From assembly GCF_020883495.1 (NCBI RefSeq), contig NZ_CP086610.1, positions 2,337,501 through 2,401,500 on the forward strand: a stretch of 64,000 nt of DNA, read 5' to 3'. Within the stretch, counting starts at the first letter, position 1, and each line of letters opens with the position of its first letter. This document shows positions 26,973 through 35,827 of this stretch, one piece after another. The notes under the pieces are model-generated. The model was given only the letters and a program-made list of their open reading frames with translations. It did no database searches and was not told the origin of the DNA. The translations under genes were made by a program, and so were the position numbers. This DNA comes from Shinella zoogloeoides (GTDB taxonomy: Bacteria; Pseudomonadota; Alphaproteobacteria; Rhizobiales; Rhizobiaceae).

Positions 26973-28266
26973 TGGCGTCATCCTCTCTGATGCCGAAGAG
27001 TTTCCTGCGGAAAGCAGCCTTGTCCTGCAGATAGGTCCGCGTCAATGCCGCCACAACGTAGGCGCGGAACTTTTCGCTATAATGCTCGTAGGCTGCGTAG
27101 AAGCCCTGCTTGTCGAAGACGAAGCGGGACACGAAGTCATAAGGAACCATCTGTGAAATCAGACGGTTGACCAGCCACTGGTCCGGATGGTCGGGCGCGG
27201 CGCGCACGAGGAGGAAACGTCGCTCCGGCGCGACCTCGTCGATCTTGATCTCGCCGGTCGCCGCCACCGTACGGGCGGCTTCCATGAGGAAGGGATAGGT
27301 GCCGTCTTCCGCCACCAGCGCGGCATTGCGGTGCATCCAGGTCTGCAGCCAGATGCGGTCGGCCTTTTCGAGATCGGCGGTCGGATCGGCGCGGTTGACG
27401 AGGCCGGTGACCGTCATGTCCGCCCGGTGCTGGAACAGGCCTGACGGCTCCACCCAGGAGGCGCGCGGCAGCTCCAGCCGCTTGGTCGCGGCCAGGAACT
27501 CGAAGATGCGCTTGTGGTCGTCGAGCGCGATATAGCTCACCTGCCAGGGCCGCGAGCGGCGGAAGCCCGGCACGCTCGGGTCGCAGATCACCGTCGTCGT
27601 CTTGTCGTCGAGGAAGACATAGACGCCGCCGAAATGGTTCGCCCAATAGGCTTCGTGGCGGAAGACGAGCTGATCCGGCACCAGCGCGTTCTGGCGGATG
27701 TCGCCGGTCTGCTTCGCCAGTTCCACCATGCGGTTCAGCATGGCGTCGTCCGACCAGGCGTTCGGCACCGTCTTCAGCCGGTCCACCAGCCCGCGCAACT
27801 CCGCCGCCTTGCCGAGCATGTCCTCGGCCGACAGCACCTTGAAGCGCACCTCGTTGATGGAGAGCAGGTCGTCGATATCGTTGACGACCGAGACCGAGTC
27901 CTCGATCTCGCCGTAGAGCGCGTCGCGGATGGTGATGGCGTTGATCGCCCGGGCATTGGCCGCGAAGAACTCATGCATCAGCGCGGCGGTGTTGGAAAAG
28001 CTCGTATGCACCACCGGCAGGTTCTCCTGCTCGGGCGTCATGACGATGAAGCGCCGGTTGACACGGTTGGGATCGAGATAGTCTCGGTCGCCCAGCTCAT
28101 CGGCAATTTCCGGCGAAAAGCCCGTCATGTCGATGCGGAAGCTCGACAGCGCCGTGCGCCGCATACCGAACCCGTCCAGCGCCTTGTTGTAGCGCTCGAC
28201 CAGATGCGGCTCGTCGACGGGCAGGAGCCGACCGTAGATCAATTCGGCTTCGAGGAGGCGTTTCAT
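26965..28266 (-). CDS. Unknown 433-residue protein of the AAA+ operon
   Basis: A 433-residue soluble-looking protein with no signal peptide or membrane segment (starts MKRLLEAELIYGRLLPVDEP). Middle and C-terminal parts contain WANHFGGVYVFLDDKTTTVI, QVSYIALDDHKRIFEFLAAT and LVNRLISQMVPYDFVSRFVF. I recognise no enzyme motif. It starts 10 bases after the AAA+ ATPase stop and overlaps the downstream membrane gene, so it is probably made with them as a complex partner or substrate adaptor. This is inference from gene order only. Confidence 0.75.
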   Translation of the reverse strand: MKRLLEAELIYGRLLPVDEPHLVERYNKALDGFGMRRTALSSFRIDMTGFSPEIADELGDRDYLDPNRVNRRFIVMTPEQENLPVVHTSFSNTAALMHEFFAANARAINAITIRDALYGEIEDSVSVVNDIDDLLSINEVRFKVLSAEDMLGKAAELRGLVDRLKTVPNAWSDDAMLNRMVELAKQTGDIRQNALVPDQLVFRHEAYWANHFGGVYVFLDDKTTTVICDPSVPGFRRSRPWQVSYIALDDHKRIFEFLAATKRLELPRASWVEPSGLFQHRADMTVTGLVNRADPTADLEKADRIWLQTWMHRNAALVAEDGTYPFLMEAARTVAATGEIKIDEVAPERRFLLVRAAPDHPDQWLVNRLISQMVPYDFVSRFVFDKQGFYAAYEHYSEKFRAYVVAALTRTYLQDKAAFRRKLFGIREDDANA

Positions 28267-28276
28267 GCGTTCACTC

Positions 28277-30187
28277 TCACCACCGTCCTTCCGCCTTCAT
28301 CGTCTCGATCTCGCGGATCGCCTTTTCACGCTGGCGTTCGCGGCGGATGATGTCGGAGACGGCGGCGTCGTCGGATTTGTCGGTGTAACGGAATTCGCTG
28401 TCGGCGTAACGGTTGATCTCCTGCAGGACCATCTCCATCGAGATCGGCCCGCGCAACTCCTCGATCATCGCTTTCTTCTCGTCGTAGCCCTTGTGCATGA
28501 AGGCATCCGCCGTCGCGAACCAGTCGTCCGGCAGGTCCACGTCCATGGCGCGCATCTTGATGGCGTCGGTGATGTTCTTGATGGCGCGGCCGGTGAAGCG
28601 CGGCTCGGCGAGCTTGATGCGGTGGAGATAGGCGCCGACATCGGCGAGCGAGCGGATCGCGCCCTGCTCCTTCTCGTGTGCCTCCCAGACGGCGAGAAGC
28701 CCATCCTCCTGCGGCCTGGCATGCTGCTCGTAGGTGGTGGAGACGGCGCGCTTGATCTCCTGCCCTTCGAAAAGCGTATGTTCGCCGAGCGGGATCGAAT
28801 GGTTCTTGCCGACGAGCATGGCGAAGATGTCGATATAGTCGTCCTCGGTCTGCGGCCCGTCCACCAGCCAGCGGGCACCGGCGCGCTGGCGCAGCGCATC
28901 GTCGACATTTTCCGGATAGTTGGAGAACATGCCGAAGGTGCAATTGCCGCGCACCACCGTCGAGGCACCGGCAAAACTCTCCATCAGAACGGCCGTCACT
29001 TCATGCTGGCCGGCCGAGGCGCGGTCGTCGGAGCGCTTGGCAGCGACCTGATCCACATCGTCGATGGTGCCGAAGCCGATCGCCTTCGGATTGATGACAT
29101 TGTTGACGAATTCCTTGCAGTTCTGGCCGGATTTGCCCTGGTAGGAGGAAATCTGGTCGACGCCGAAATTCTCGTAGTGAAAGGCGTAACCGGCGATCTG
29201 GCAGTAGTCGTTGACGAGACCGGCGAGCATCTGGATGAGGATCGTCTTGCCCGTGCCGGGCATGCCGTCGCCGATGAAGGTGAAGAGGAAGCCACCCAGT
29301 TCGACGAACGGGTTCATCTGCCGCTCGAAATCGTAGGCGACAAGCATCTTGGCGAGCTTCATCGCCTGATACTTGGCGATGTGGTTGCCGATGATCTCGT
29401 TCGGCTTCTTGAAGGTCATGACCAGCGGCTTGCGCTTCTGGCCGGGCGCGACGTCGAAACCGGAAAGCGTGAAATCGTCCTGCTCGATGCGGATATGCGC
29501 ATTCTCGAAGCCGGCAAGGCCGGTGAAGCGCGCCCGGCGGCCGATCAGCCCCTCGATGGCGACACGCGAGAAAGCGCGCGCCCGGCTGACGAGCGCCGCA
29601 TCGTCCGGCGCGCCGGCAAGCGTGCGGTCGAGACCGGCGACCATGCTTTTGAGCGCATCCTGCGGCGTGTCGAAGAGATAGTCCGGCTCCCCGCCATCCT
29701 CCACCGGCTCGCCCTCGCCGGGCAGCGTTGCGCCGAGATAGGCGGCGAAAGTGAAGGCGGCGATATAGGCGGAGGCGGACAGCAGCGCCTTGAACTGGTT
29801 CGCCTCGTCGCCGGCCAGCGGCGAAGCGAGGTTGCGCGCTTGCAGCCCCTCGAGGTTCGTCTGGCGGGAAAAGGCGTCCGTCACCGCCAGCGCCACCTGA
29901 AGCCCACGGCGCGCGCGATAGAGCACGGCATGCTGCTGCGGCGAAAGCAGCGGATCGGCGGCGCGCACGGACTGGATGGTCTTCGCCAGTTCCACCTCCC
30001 GGGTGCGGCGTGCGCCCGCCGTCGAGACGGTCGAGACGAAGCGCCGGCCGGTGCCGGCGAGCGCCGTGCCGCTCTTGCCGTCGTCGCTTTCGAGGATGAC
30101 GAGCTTGGAAACGAGGCTTTGCGCCACCGCCTGATGCTTGGCGATATCGTCCTCGTGGATCGTCGTCAGTCCGGCGTTGAGGCTCAT
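28277..30187 (-). CDS. AAA+ ATPase of an uncharacterised operon
   Basis: A 636-residue protein. The N-terminal ~290 residues are unlike known ATPase adaptors and include a hydrophobic stretch near 133-155 (LLSASAYIAAFTFAAYLGAT). The ATPase core has Walker A GDGMPGTGKT (about residue 305), Walker B GFGTIDDVDQ (about 370, DD type), a sensor-1-like FSNYPENVDDALRQRAGARW (about 422) that also carries arginine-finger candidates, and a C-terminal helical lid (RFTGRAIKNITDAI). The MPGTGKT P-loop and ALRQRAG resemble AAA+ remodelling ATPases. The substrate is unknown. One base separates its ATG from the preceding stop. Confidence 0.88.
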   Translation of the reverse strand: MSLNAGLTTIHEDDIAKHQAVAQSLVSKLVILESDDGKSGTALAGTGRRFVSTVSTAGARRTREVELAKTIQSVRAADPLLSPQQHAVLYRARRGLQVALAVTDAFSRQTNLEGLQARNLASPLAGDEANQFKALLSASAYIAAFTFAAYLGATLPGEGEPVEDGGEPDYLFDTPQDALKSMVAGLDRTLAGAPDDAALVSRARAFSRVAIEGLIGRRARFTGLAGFENAHIRIEQDDFTLSGFDVAPGQKRKPLVMTFKKPNEIIGNHIAKYQAMKLAKMLVAYDFERQMNPFVELGGFLFTFIGDGMPGTGKTILIQMLAGLVNDYCQIAGYAFHYENFGVDQISSYQGKSGQNCKEFVNNVINPKAIGFGTIDDVDQVAAKRSDDRASAGQHEVTAVLMESFAGASTVVRGNCTFGMFSNYPENVDDALRQRAGARWLVDGPQTEDDYIDIFAMLVGKNHSIPLGEHTLFEGQEIKRAVSTTYEQHARPQEDGLLAVWEAHEKEQGAIRSLADVGAYLHRIKLAEPRFTGRAIKNITDAIKMRAMDVDLPDDWFATADAFMHKGYDEKKAMIEELRGPISMEMVLQEINRYADSEFRYTDKSDDAAVSDIIRRERQREKAIREIETMKAEGRW

Positions 30188-30188
30188 C

Positions 30189-31337
30189 TCATCCCTCGCT
30201 GATTACCTGATTTCCTGAAATCACATGCACCTTGTAGGCGCCGAAAATGCCCTGCGTCTCGCCTGCGGCGTAAAGCGCCTGATAGGCATCGTGCGGCACC
30301 AGCGCATGCTTCTCATAGGCGCTGACGCCCATGCGGGCGGCCTCCAGATCGTCGGTCTCGATGTGGAACTCCTCCTGCGCCGGGGTGGAACTCCAGAAGC
30401 CCTTCTGCGCCGGGCGCTCGGCCTTGGAGAAAATCTCCTGCACCGTCCAGGTCAGAAGCCAGGCATTCTCCGGCTTGCGGACCTTGGAGAGGATATCGTT
30501 GACCCGCGCATTGTTCTCCGTGATGCCCGCCGAATAGAACGGGCCGAGCACGAAGCGGCGAAGCTGCTTGGGGTGCAGCGTCGGAAAATCCCTGTCGAGA
30601 TTGGTGGCGATGGTCGCCGGCGTCAGCGAATAGGCGCTGTTCTTCAGCGCGAAATCGTCGAAACGGCTGGCAAGCTCCGGGTTGAGCAGGCCGCCGACCG
30701 GCAACGGGATATCCACGTCGGGATTGAGCTTGCCGTCCTGCGAGACCAGCATCTTCATCACGTTTTCCGAGGAATCCTCGATGGTCGCCATATAGACCAT
30801 CGGCAATGTCGCCGTGCCGTCGAACGCACCCCAGCAGACGACGTAATAGGGCCGCATGGTCTTCGGGTTCACCGCGACGCGGATCGTCTCCGGCAGCACG
30901 AAGGGCGAGAAGATATCGCCCTTGCCGATCTGCTCCAGATAGAGCCGCTCGGCCATGCGGGTCTGAAGGTCCGTCGGAAACGCCTTCTGCCGCAGGATGA
31001 AATCCGCCATTTCGGTGCGCAACTGATCGGCGTTCGGGATGGCGGAAAGGCGCTTTTCAGCGCTCTGGCGGTCGTTCTCCAATTCCAGCACGTTCTGGAA
31101 GACGGGAAAGCCGCTTTCGGCGCGCGAGACGCGGAACTGCTGGACGAAACCGATACGATTCTCCCAGCAGGCAAAGGAGGCCTTCAGCCGCGCGAGATAG
31201 GGCATGACCACTTCGCCCACCACGCTGTTGCGGTAGAGCGGAGAATTGCGGTCGCCAAGAAAGATTTCAAGACCACCCAGAGCAGCCCGGATGGTCGAGA
31301 AATATTGGGCGACGGCGCTGTCTGCCGGTACGTTCAT
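30189..31337 (-). CDS. Unknown 382-residue protein of the AAA+ operon
   Basis: A 382-residue cytoplasmic-looking protein, second gene of the cluster. It has a helical N-terminal half (QFRVSRAESGFPVFQNVLEL, ENDRQSAEKRL) and a mixed C-terminal half (RPYYVVCWGAFDGTATLPMV, HPKQLRRFVLGPFYSAGI, ETQGIFGAYKVHVISGNQV). I recognise no domain. The stop lies one base before the AAA+ ATPase ATG, so the two are translationally linked. A structural or adaptor role is the simplest guess. Confidence 0.75.
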   Translation of the reverse strand: MNVPADSAVAQYFSTIRAALGGLEIFLGDRNSPLYRNSVVGEVVMPYLARLKASFACWENRIGFVQQFRVSRAESGFPVFQNVLELENDRQSAEKRLSAIPNADQLRTEMADFILRQKAFPTDLQTRMAERLYLEQIGKGDIFSPFVLPETIRVAVNPKTMRPYYVVCWGAFDGTATLPMVYMATIEDSSENVMKMLVSQDGKLNPDVDIPLPVGGLLNPELASRFDDFALKNSAYSLTPATIATNLDRDFPTLHPKQLRRFVLGPFYSAGITENNARVNDILSKVRKPENAWLLTWTVQEIFSKAERPAQKGFWSSTPAQEEFHIETDDLEAARMGVSAYEKHALVPHDAYQALYAAGETQGIFGAYKVHVISGNQVISEG

Positions 31338-31386
31338 AAGGGCGGCGCCTCACCGAAGACGGCAGCACGAAACGGCATGCGCACCA

Positions 31387-32475
31387 TCACGACTTCACGT
31401 AATTGGCGGTGTTGTGCTTGTCCATCACCGACTGGAAGCGGCGGGCGAAGGCGTCGTCCGCCAGCTTCTTGCGGCGCTGGATGTCCTGCGTCGCCAGCAT
31501 GTTCTTCTCGTGCATTTCCAGAAGGTCGCCGATATGGCGCTGGGCGGCCGAGCCGATGCCGGCCATGGTCTCTTCCGCGGCGGTATCGACCTGCGAGCCG
31601 AGCGTGTTGATCTTGTGCGCCACATCCTGCTGCGCGGCCGTCTTCAGCGAGTCTTCCAGCGCCTTGTAGAGCACGATGCGCTGCTCGGTATCGATGGTCA
31701 GCTTGTTGATCAGCGTGTTCTGCGCGGCGATCTGGTTGTTGAGCGAATCCACGAAGGTCTGGAACATGGAGGTGTAGCGCTCCAGCGTCTGGCTTTCGGC
31801 CAGCAGCTCCTGTTCCTTCGCCTGCATCTGGTTGTATTCGGTCGCCAGCGCCGACCGCTCGCCTTCGAGATCCGTGCGGGTCTTCTGCTCGGTCGAGGCT
31901 GCAATGCGGTTTTCCAGATCCATGAGAAGCGGGTTCAGTTCCTCGATGCGGTTCTGCGTCGCCTCGAGGTTCGCCATGGTGCCCTTGCGGCGCTCGATCA
32001 CCTGCACGAGGCTCGTCTCGGAGGTCTTGTAGCGCTGGTCGAGGATCGACTTCTGCTCCTTGAGGATGCCGACGATGGTGTCGGACTTGGAGAGAAGTTC
32101 TTGCAGGTTGCCGGCCAGCGACATGTTGCGCACGCGGTCGGTGCGCATGCGCTGCATCTTCTGCTTGGAGAAGATGCCGATGAACTTCTCGTAGCCCGTA
32201 TAGCTCTTCATGCTCTCGAATTCGGTGCCGAAGATGTTCGTGGCGTCTTCAAGCCCGATGATGAGGTCGGCGATATTGCCTTCCATCACCTTCTGCTGGG
32301 CGATGACGTCCTGGATACGGGCATTCTCGATGTCGAAATTGACGTCGCCGAGCTTGGTGTCGGCTTTCGCGAACTGTTCCAGCACGATTCCGGACTGCTC
32401 CAGCTTGCCGCGCATCTCGTTGACGACGCTGCGGGTCTTGTCGATTTCAGCATCGAAGTTCTGAAGTGTGGCCAT
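31387..32475 (-). CDS. Long coiled-coil protein, first gene of the AAA+ operon
   Basis: A 362-residue, almost wholly helical protein with heptad-rich regions (about residues 1-45, 110-260, 270-340), many Gln/Glu and no cysteine, signal or membrane segment. Segments such as SKQKMQRMRTDRVRNMSLAG and EQRIVLYKALEDSLKTAAQQ recall the long-helix organisation of TelA/tellurite-resistance-like proteins, but I cannot claim homology. It is followed by the 382-residue gene after 49 bases. It may form filaments or a tether for the ATPase. Confidence 0.75.
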   Translation of the reverse strand: MATLQNFDAEIDKTRSVVNEMRGKLEQSGIVLEQFAKADTKLGDVNFDIENARIQDVIAQQKVMEGNIADLIIGLEDATNIFGTEFESMKSYTGYEKFIGIFSKQKMQRMRTDRVRNMSLAGNLQELLSKSDTIVGILKEQKSILDQRYKTSETSLVQVIERRKGTMANLEATQNRIEELNPLLMDLENRIAASTEQKTRTDLEGERSALATEYNQMQAKEQELLAESQTLERYTSMFQTFVDSLNNQIAAQNTLINKLTIDTEQRIVLYKALEDSLKTAAQQDVAHKINTLGSQVDTAAEETMAGIGSAAQRHIGDLLEMHEKNMLATQDIQRRKKLADDAFARRFQSVMDKHNTANYVKS

Positions 32476-32648
32476 ATGCCTTTATCCCCTTGAGCTCTTC
32501 ACGGCGAACGTCTGCGCCGCCCGTTTTATTCCATCGCGGCGACACTATACGATTTCAGACAGATAGGAACCTGCCTGCGGGCTTTCCCGCAGAACATGTG
32601 GGACACCGCCGCCGCACCGCAAGGCGGGTAGGGAATTTTTTCGCATCC

Positions 32649-33026
32649 TTACTGCGCGGCGGGATTCTTCAGATAGGCGATGAGGTTGGCGATATCCTCG
32701 CTCTTCTTCAGGCCCGCGAAGGTCATGGCCGTGCCCGGCACCATGGCGCGCGGCGACAGGAGATATTCGGCCAGCAGCGCCTCGCTCCAGCGCCTGCCGC
32801 CCTCGGCAAAGCCGGTCATCGCCGCCGAGTAGCTGTAATCCGCGACGGACGCCACCGGGCGGTCGAGGATGCCGGCGAGCGTCGGGCCGACGCGGTTCAC
32901 CGGCTCCGTCGTATGGCAGGTCGCGCATTTGCGGAAGACCGCCCTGCCCGCCGCCGCATCGCCCCCGGCAAAAGCCGGAGCGGCAAGACAGAGGAAGGCC
33001 GCCGTCAGCGCAGCAAGATGTTTCAT
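32649..33026 (-). CDS. Class I c-type cytochrome
   Basis: A 125-residue secreted cytochrome c. The signal peptide ends near AAPAFAGGDA; the heme site CATCH is near residue 34; the distal methionine is probably in VPGTAMTFAGL. Mature length about 105 residues, as for soluble periplasmic cytochrome c of the c2/c550 type. It carries electrons in respiration, but the partner oxidase is not in the window. It lies 22 bases after the thymidine kinase stop on the same strand. Confidence 0.92.
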   Translation of the reverse strand: MKHLAALTAAFLCLAAPAFAGGDAAAGRAVFRKCATCHTTEPVNRVGPTLAGILDRPVASVADYSYSAAMTGFAEGGRRWSEALLAEYLLSPRAMVPGTAMTFAGLKKSEDIANLIAYLKNPAAQ

Positions 33027-33048
33027 CGCAAGCCTCTCCGTCCCCGCC

Positions 33049-33636
33049 TCATTCGGCGTTCATGATATCGTCCCAATGGCGGCGGCAATAGGAAACGTAT
33101 TTGTCATTGCCGCCGATTTCCACCTGCGCCCCGTCCTTGGCCACCTTGCCGTCAGCGCCGAGGCGCACGACCATGGTGGCCTTGCGGCCGCAATGGCAGA
33201 TGGTGCGCACTTCGCGAAGCTCGTCGGCAATGGCGAGCAGCGCCTTGGAGCCGGGAAAGAGCTTGCCCTGAAAATCCGTACGCAGCCCATAGGCCATGAC
33301 CGGGATGTGCAGCCGGTCGGCGACGCGCGCGAGCTGCCAGACCTGTTCTTGAGAGAGGAACTGCGCCTCGTCGATGAAGACGCAGGCGATCTCGCCCTCC
33401 CCGTCGCCGTTTAGCGCCTCGATATGGCGATAGAGATCGTCCGAGCCGTCGAAGGCGATGGCTTCGCAGGACAGGCCGATGCGCGAGGAGATGCGGCCCT
33501 GTCCGGCGCGGTCATCAAAGGAGGCGATGAAGATCGCCGTGCGCATGCCGCGTTCCCGGTAGTTGTAGGACGCCTGCAGGAGCAGCGTCGACTTGCCCGC
33601 GTTCATCGTCGCGTAACTGAAATAGAGCTTGGCCAT
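33049..33636 (-). CDS. tdk: Thymidine kinase
   Basis: A 195-residue type II thymidine kinase for nucleoside salvage. The P-loop is ATMNAGKST (about residues 8-16), the catalytic stretch is CVFIDEAQFLS, the lasso region has a CHCG zinc pair, and the second pair is YCRRHW near the end. The ATG at 33636 (MAKLYFSYATMN) follows GGAGACAAACC; the ORF extension to 33717 is not coding. No close functional neighbours. Confidence 0.94.
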   Translation of the reverse strand: MAKLYFSYATMNAGKSTLLLQASYNYRERGMRTAIFIASFDDRAGQGRISSRIGLSCEAIAFDGSDDLYRHIEALNGDGEGEIACVFIDEAQFLSQEQVWQLARVADRLHIPVMAYGLRTDFQGKLFPGSKALLAIADELREVRTICHCGRKATMVVRLGADGKVAKDGAQVEIGGNDKYVSYCRRHWDDIMNAE

Positions 33637-33864
33637 GGTTTGTCTCCGTTGCCGCGTCATGGCCCGGGAACCGGCGATTTTCCAGCCGAAAGGGCTGAAA
33701 ACCACAGAAAACAGCACGGCCCGTCCTTTGCGACATCCATGTGCACAATTGCGAACCGGCGTGAAATTAATTGGACGGCCCGGGGGCTTCCGGCTACGCC
33801 AAAGTGCTTGAAAGCATATCGTTTTGATGATTGGCTAAACCATCAGTTATAAGGGGAGCAATAA

Positions 33865-34824
33865 ATGAAGACTGCATCACCATTCAAGACCATGCTTGCC
33901 GCAGCCGTTTCCGTCCTCGCGCTTGGCGTCGCCCACGTTTCGGCGGCCGAAGCGGAAAGCTGTGGCAAGGTTCGCTTCTCGGATGTCGGCTGGACGGACG
34001 TCACCTCCACCACCGCGACGGCGAGCGTCATCCTCAAGAGCCTCGGCTACGAGACGGAAGTCACCGTCCTGTCGGTGCCCGTCACCTTCACCTCGCTCAG
34101 CAACAAGGATATCGACGTCTTCCTCGGCAACTGGATGCCGACGCAGGAAGCCGACATCAAGCCGTTCCGCGAGAACGGCACGGTCGAGACCGTGCGTGAA
34201 AACCTCGAAGGCGCGAAGTACACGCTGGCGACCAACGCCAAGGGCGCGGAACTCGGCATCAAGGACTTCGCCGACATCGCCAAGCAGAAGGAAGCGCTCG
34301 GCTCCAAGATCTACGGCATCGAGCCCGGCAATGACGGCAACCGCCTGATCATCGACATGGTCACCGCCAACAAGTTCGACCTGACGGGCTTCGAAGTCGT
34401 CGAATCCTCCGAACAGGGCATGCTGGCGGAAGTCGCCCGCGCCGAGCAGGAAGGCGCGCCGGTCGTCTTCCTCGGCTGGGAACCCCACCCGATGAACGCC
34501 AACTTCAAGCTGACATACCTGACCGGCGGCGACGACATCTTCGGCCCCAACTTCGGCGGCGCGACGGTCTATACCAACGTGCGCAAGGGCTATGTCGCCG
34601 AGTGCCCGAATGTCGGCAAGTTCCTGCAGAACCTCAAGTTCTCGCTGGAGATGGAAAACCAGATCATGGGCAAGATCCTGAACGACGGGCAGGATCCGGA
34701 AACGGCCGCGACCGGATGGCTGAAGGCCAACCCGGCCGCCATCGAGCCGTGGCTCGCCGGCGTGACCACCAAGGACGGCAGCGGCGAGGCCCTGGCAGCC
34801 GCGAAAACGGCACTCGGTCTCTAA
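33865..34824 (+). CDS. choX: Choline ABC transporter, periplasmic substrate-binding protein
   Basis: A 319-residue binding protein with a signal peptide ending near HVSAAEAES. Residues matching the known S. meliloti ChoX choline box are visible: Trp/Asp in DVGWTDVT, Trp in GNWMPT, Tyr in GAKYTLAT, Asn in GNDGNR and Trp in FLGWEPHP. It delivers choline to ChoWV for glycine betaine synthesis and osmoprotection or catabolism. AAGGGGAGC precedes the ATG. The permease follows after 133 bases. Confidence 0.95.
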   Translation: MKTASPFKTMLAAAVSVLALGVAHVSAAEAESCGKVRFSDVGWTDVTSTTATASVILKSLGYETEVTVLSVPVTFTSLSNKDIDVFLGNWMPTQEADIKPFRENGTVETVRENLEGAKYTLATNAKGAELGIKDFADIAKQKEALGSKIYGIEPGNDGNRLIIDMVTANKFDLTGFEVVESSEQGMLAEVARAEQEGAPVVFLGWEPHPMNANFKLTYLTGGDDIFGPNFGGATVYTNVRKGYVAECPNVGKFLQNLKFSLEMENQIMGKILNDGQDPETAATGWLKANPAAIEPWLAGVTTKDGSGEALAAAKTALGL

Positions 34825-34957
34825 CAGACCAGAATAGGGCGGGGAGGAAACTTTCCCGCCCTACTTGTCTGCGGATATTGCTGTTCCATCAGGGATATCC
34901 GCCCGGACCTGCGCAAATGCATCGCCCATCGTCAAACTCCAGCCAGGGACTTCCACC

Positions 34958-35827
34958 GTGGATTGGCTCACCGTCTCCAAAATTCCGATCGGCCCGATCG
35001 CCAAGGACGCCGTCAGTTGGCTGACGACCAACGGCAAATGGCTGTTCGATTTCCTCAAGGTCTTCCTGCAGGCCGGCATCGACGCCGTGCTCTTTCTGCT
35101 GCAAGGCCCCTTCGCCAGCGCCGGCGGCAAGTTCGGCTATGCCATCGCCCTCATCCTGCTGGTGACGGGCGCGAGCTGGTATTTCCGCCGCTCGGTCGGC
35201 GTTGCGCTCTTCACCCTCCTCGGCCTGCTGCTCATCGTGAACCAGGGCTACTGGAAGGAGACGACGGAGACGCTGGCGCTCGTGCTCGCGGCCACCGGCG
35301 TCAGCATGATCGTCGGCGTGCCGCTCGGCATCGCCGCCGCGCGCCGCCCGTGGTTCTATTCGATCCTGCGACCGGCCCTCGACCTGATGCAGACGATCCC
35401 GACCTTCGTCTACCTCATTCCGGCGCTCATCCTCTTCGGCCTCGGCATGGTGCCGGGCCTGATCGCGACGGTCATCTTCGCCATTCCCGCGCCGATCCGC
35501 CTCACGCGCCTCGGCATCATCTCGACGCCCCCTTCGCTGGTCGAGGCCGCGCAGGCCTTCGGCGCGACGCCCGGCCAGGTGCTGCGCAAGGTGGAGCTGC
35601 CCTTCGCCATGCCGCAGATCATGGCGGGCCTGACGCAGACCATCATGCTCTCGCTGTCGATGGTGGTCATCGCCGCACTCGTCGGCGCCAAGGGCCTCGG
35701 CGTCCCCGTGGTGCGCGCGCTGAACACCGTGAACATCTCCATGGGCTTCGAGGCTGGCCTGTGTATCGTGATCCTCGCGATCATCCTCGACCGCCTCTTC
35801 CGCTCCTCCGACGAGGGAGACGCCTAA
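34958..35827 (+). CDS. choW: Choline ABC transporter, permease
   Basis: A 289-residue inner membrane protein with about seven helices and the permease EAA-type loop (EAAQAFGATPGQVLRKVELP). It matches the ProW/OpuAB-type glycine betaine/choline permeases. The GTG start at 34958 is chosen because AGGGA lies upstream and MDWLTVSKIPIG begins the family alignment; the ORF from ATG 34865 lies in the intergenic leader. The last base of its stop overlaps the ChoV ATG (TAATG at 35825-35829). Confidence 0.93.
   Translation: MDWLTVSKIPIGPIAKDAVSWLTTNGKWLFDFLKVFLQAGIDAVLFLLQGPFASAGGKFGYAIALILLVTGASWYFRRSVGVALFTLLGLLLIVNQGYWKETTETLALVLAATGVSMIVGVPLGIAAARRPWFYSILRPALDLMQTIPTFVYLIPALILFGLGMVPGLIATVIFAIPAPIRLTRLGIISTPPSLVEAAQAFGATPGQVLRKVELPFAMPQIMAGLTQTIMLSLSMVVIAALVGAKGLGVPVVRALNTVNISMGFEAGLCIVILAIILDRLFRSSDEGDA

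Noticed and set aside
28265..30202. 645-residue plus-strand ORF opposite the AAA+ ATPase
   Set aside because: Lacks motifs and mirrors the minus-strand gene, which has full Walker A/B motifs and tight operon spacing.
32575..32592. 7-bp stem hairpin between cytochrome c and the AAA+ operon
   Set aside because: A stem CTGCGGG/CCCGCAG exists but no U-run follows on either strand, so a terminator is not supported.
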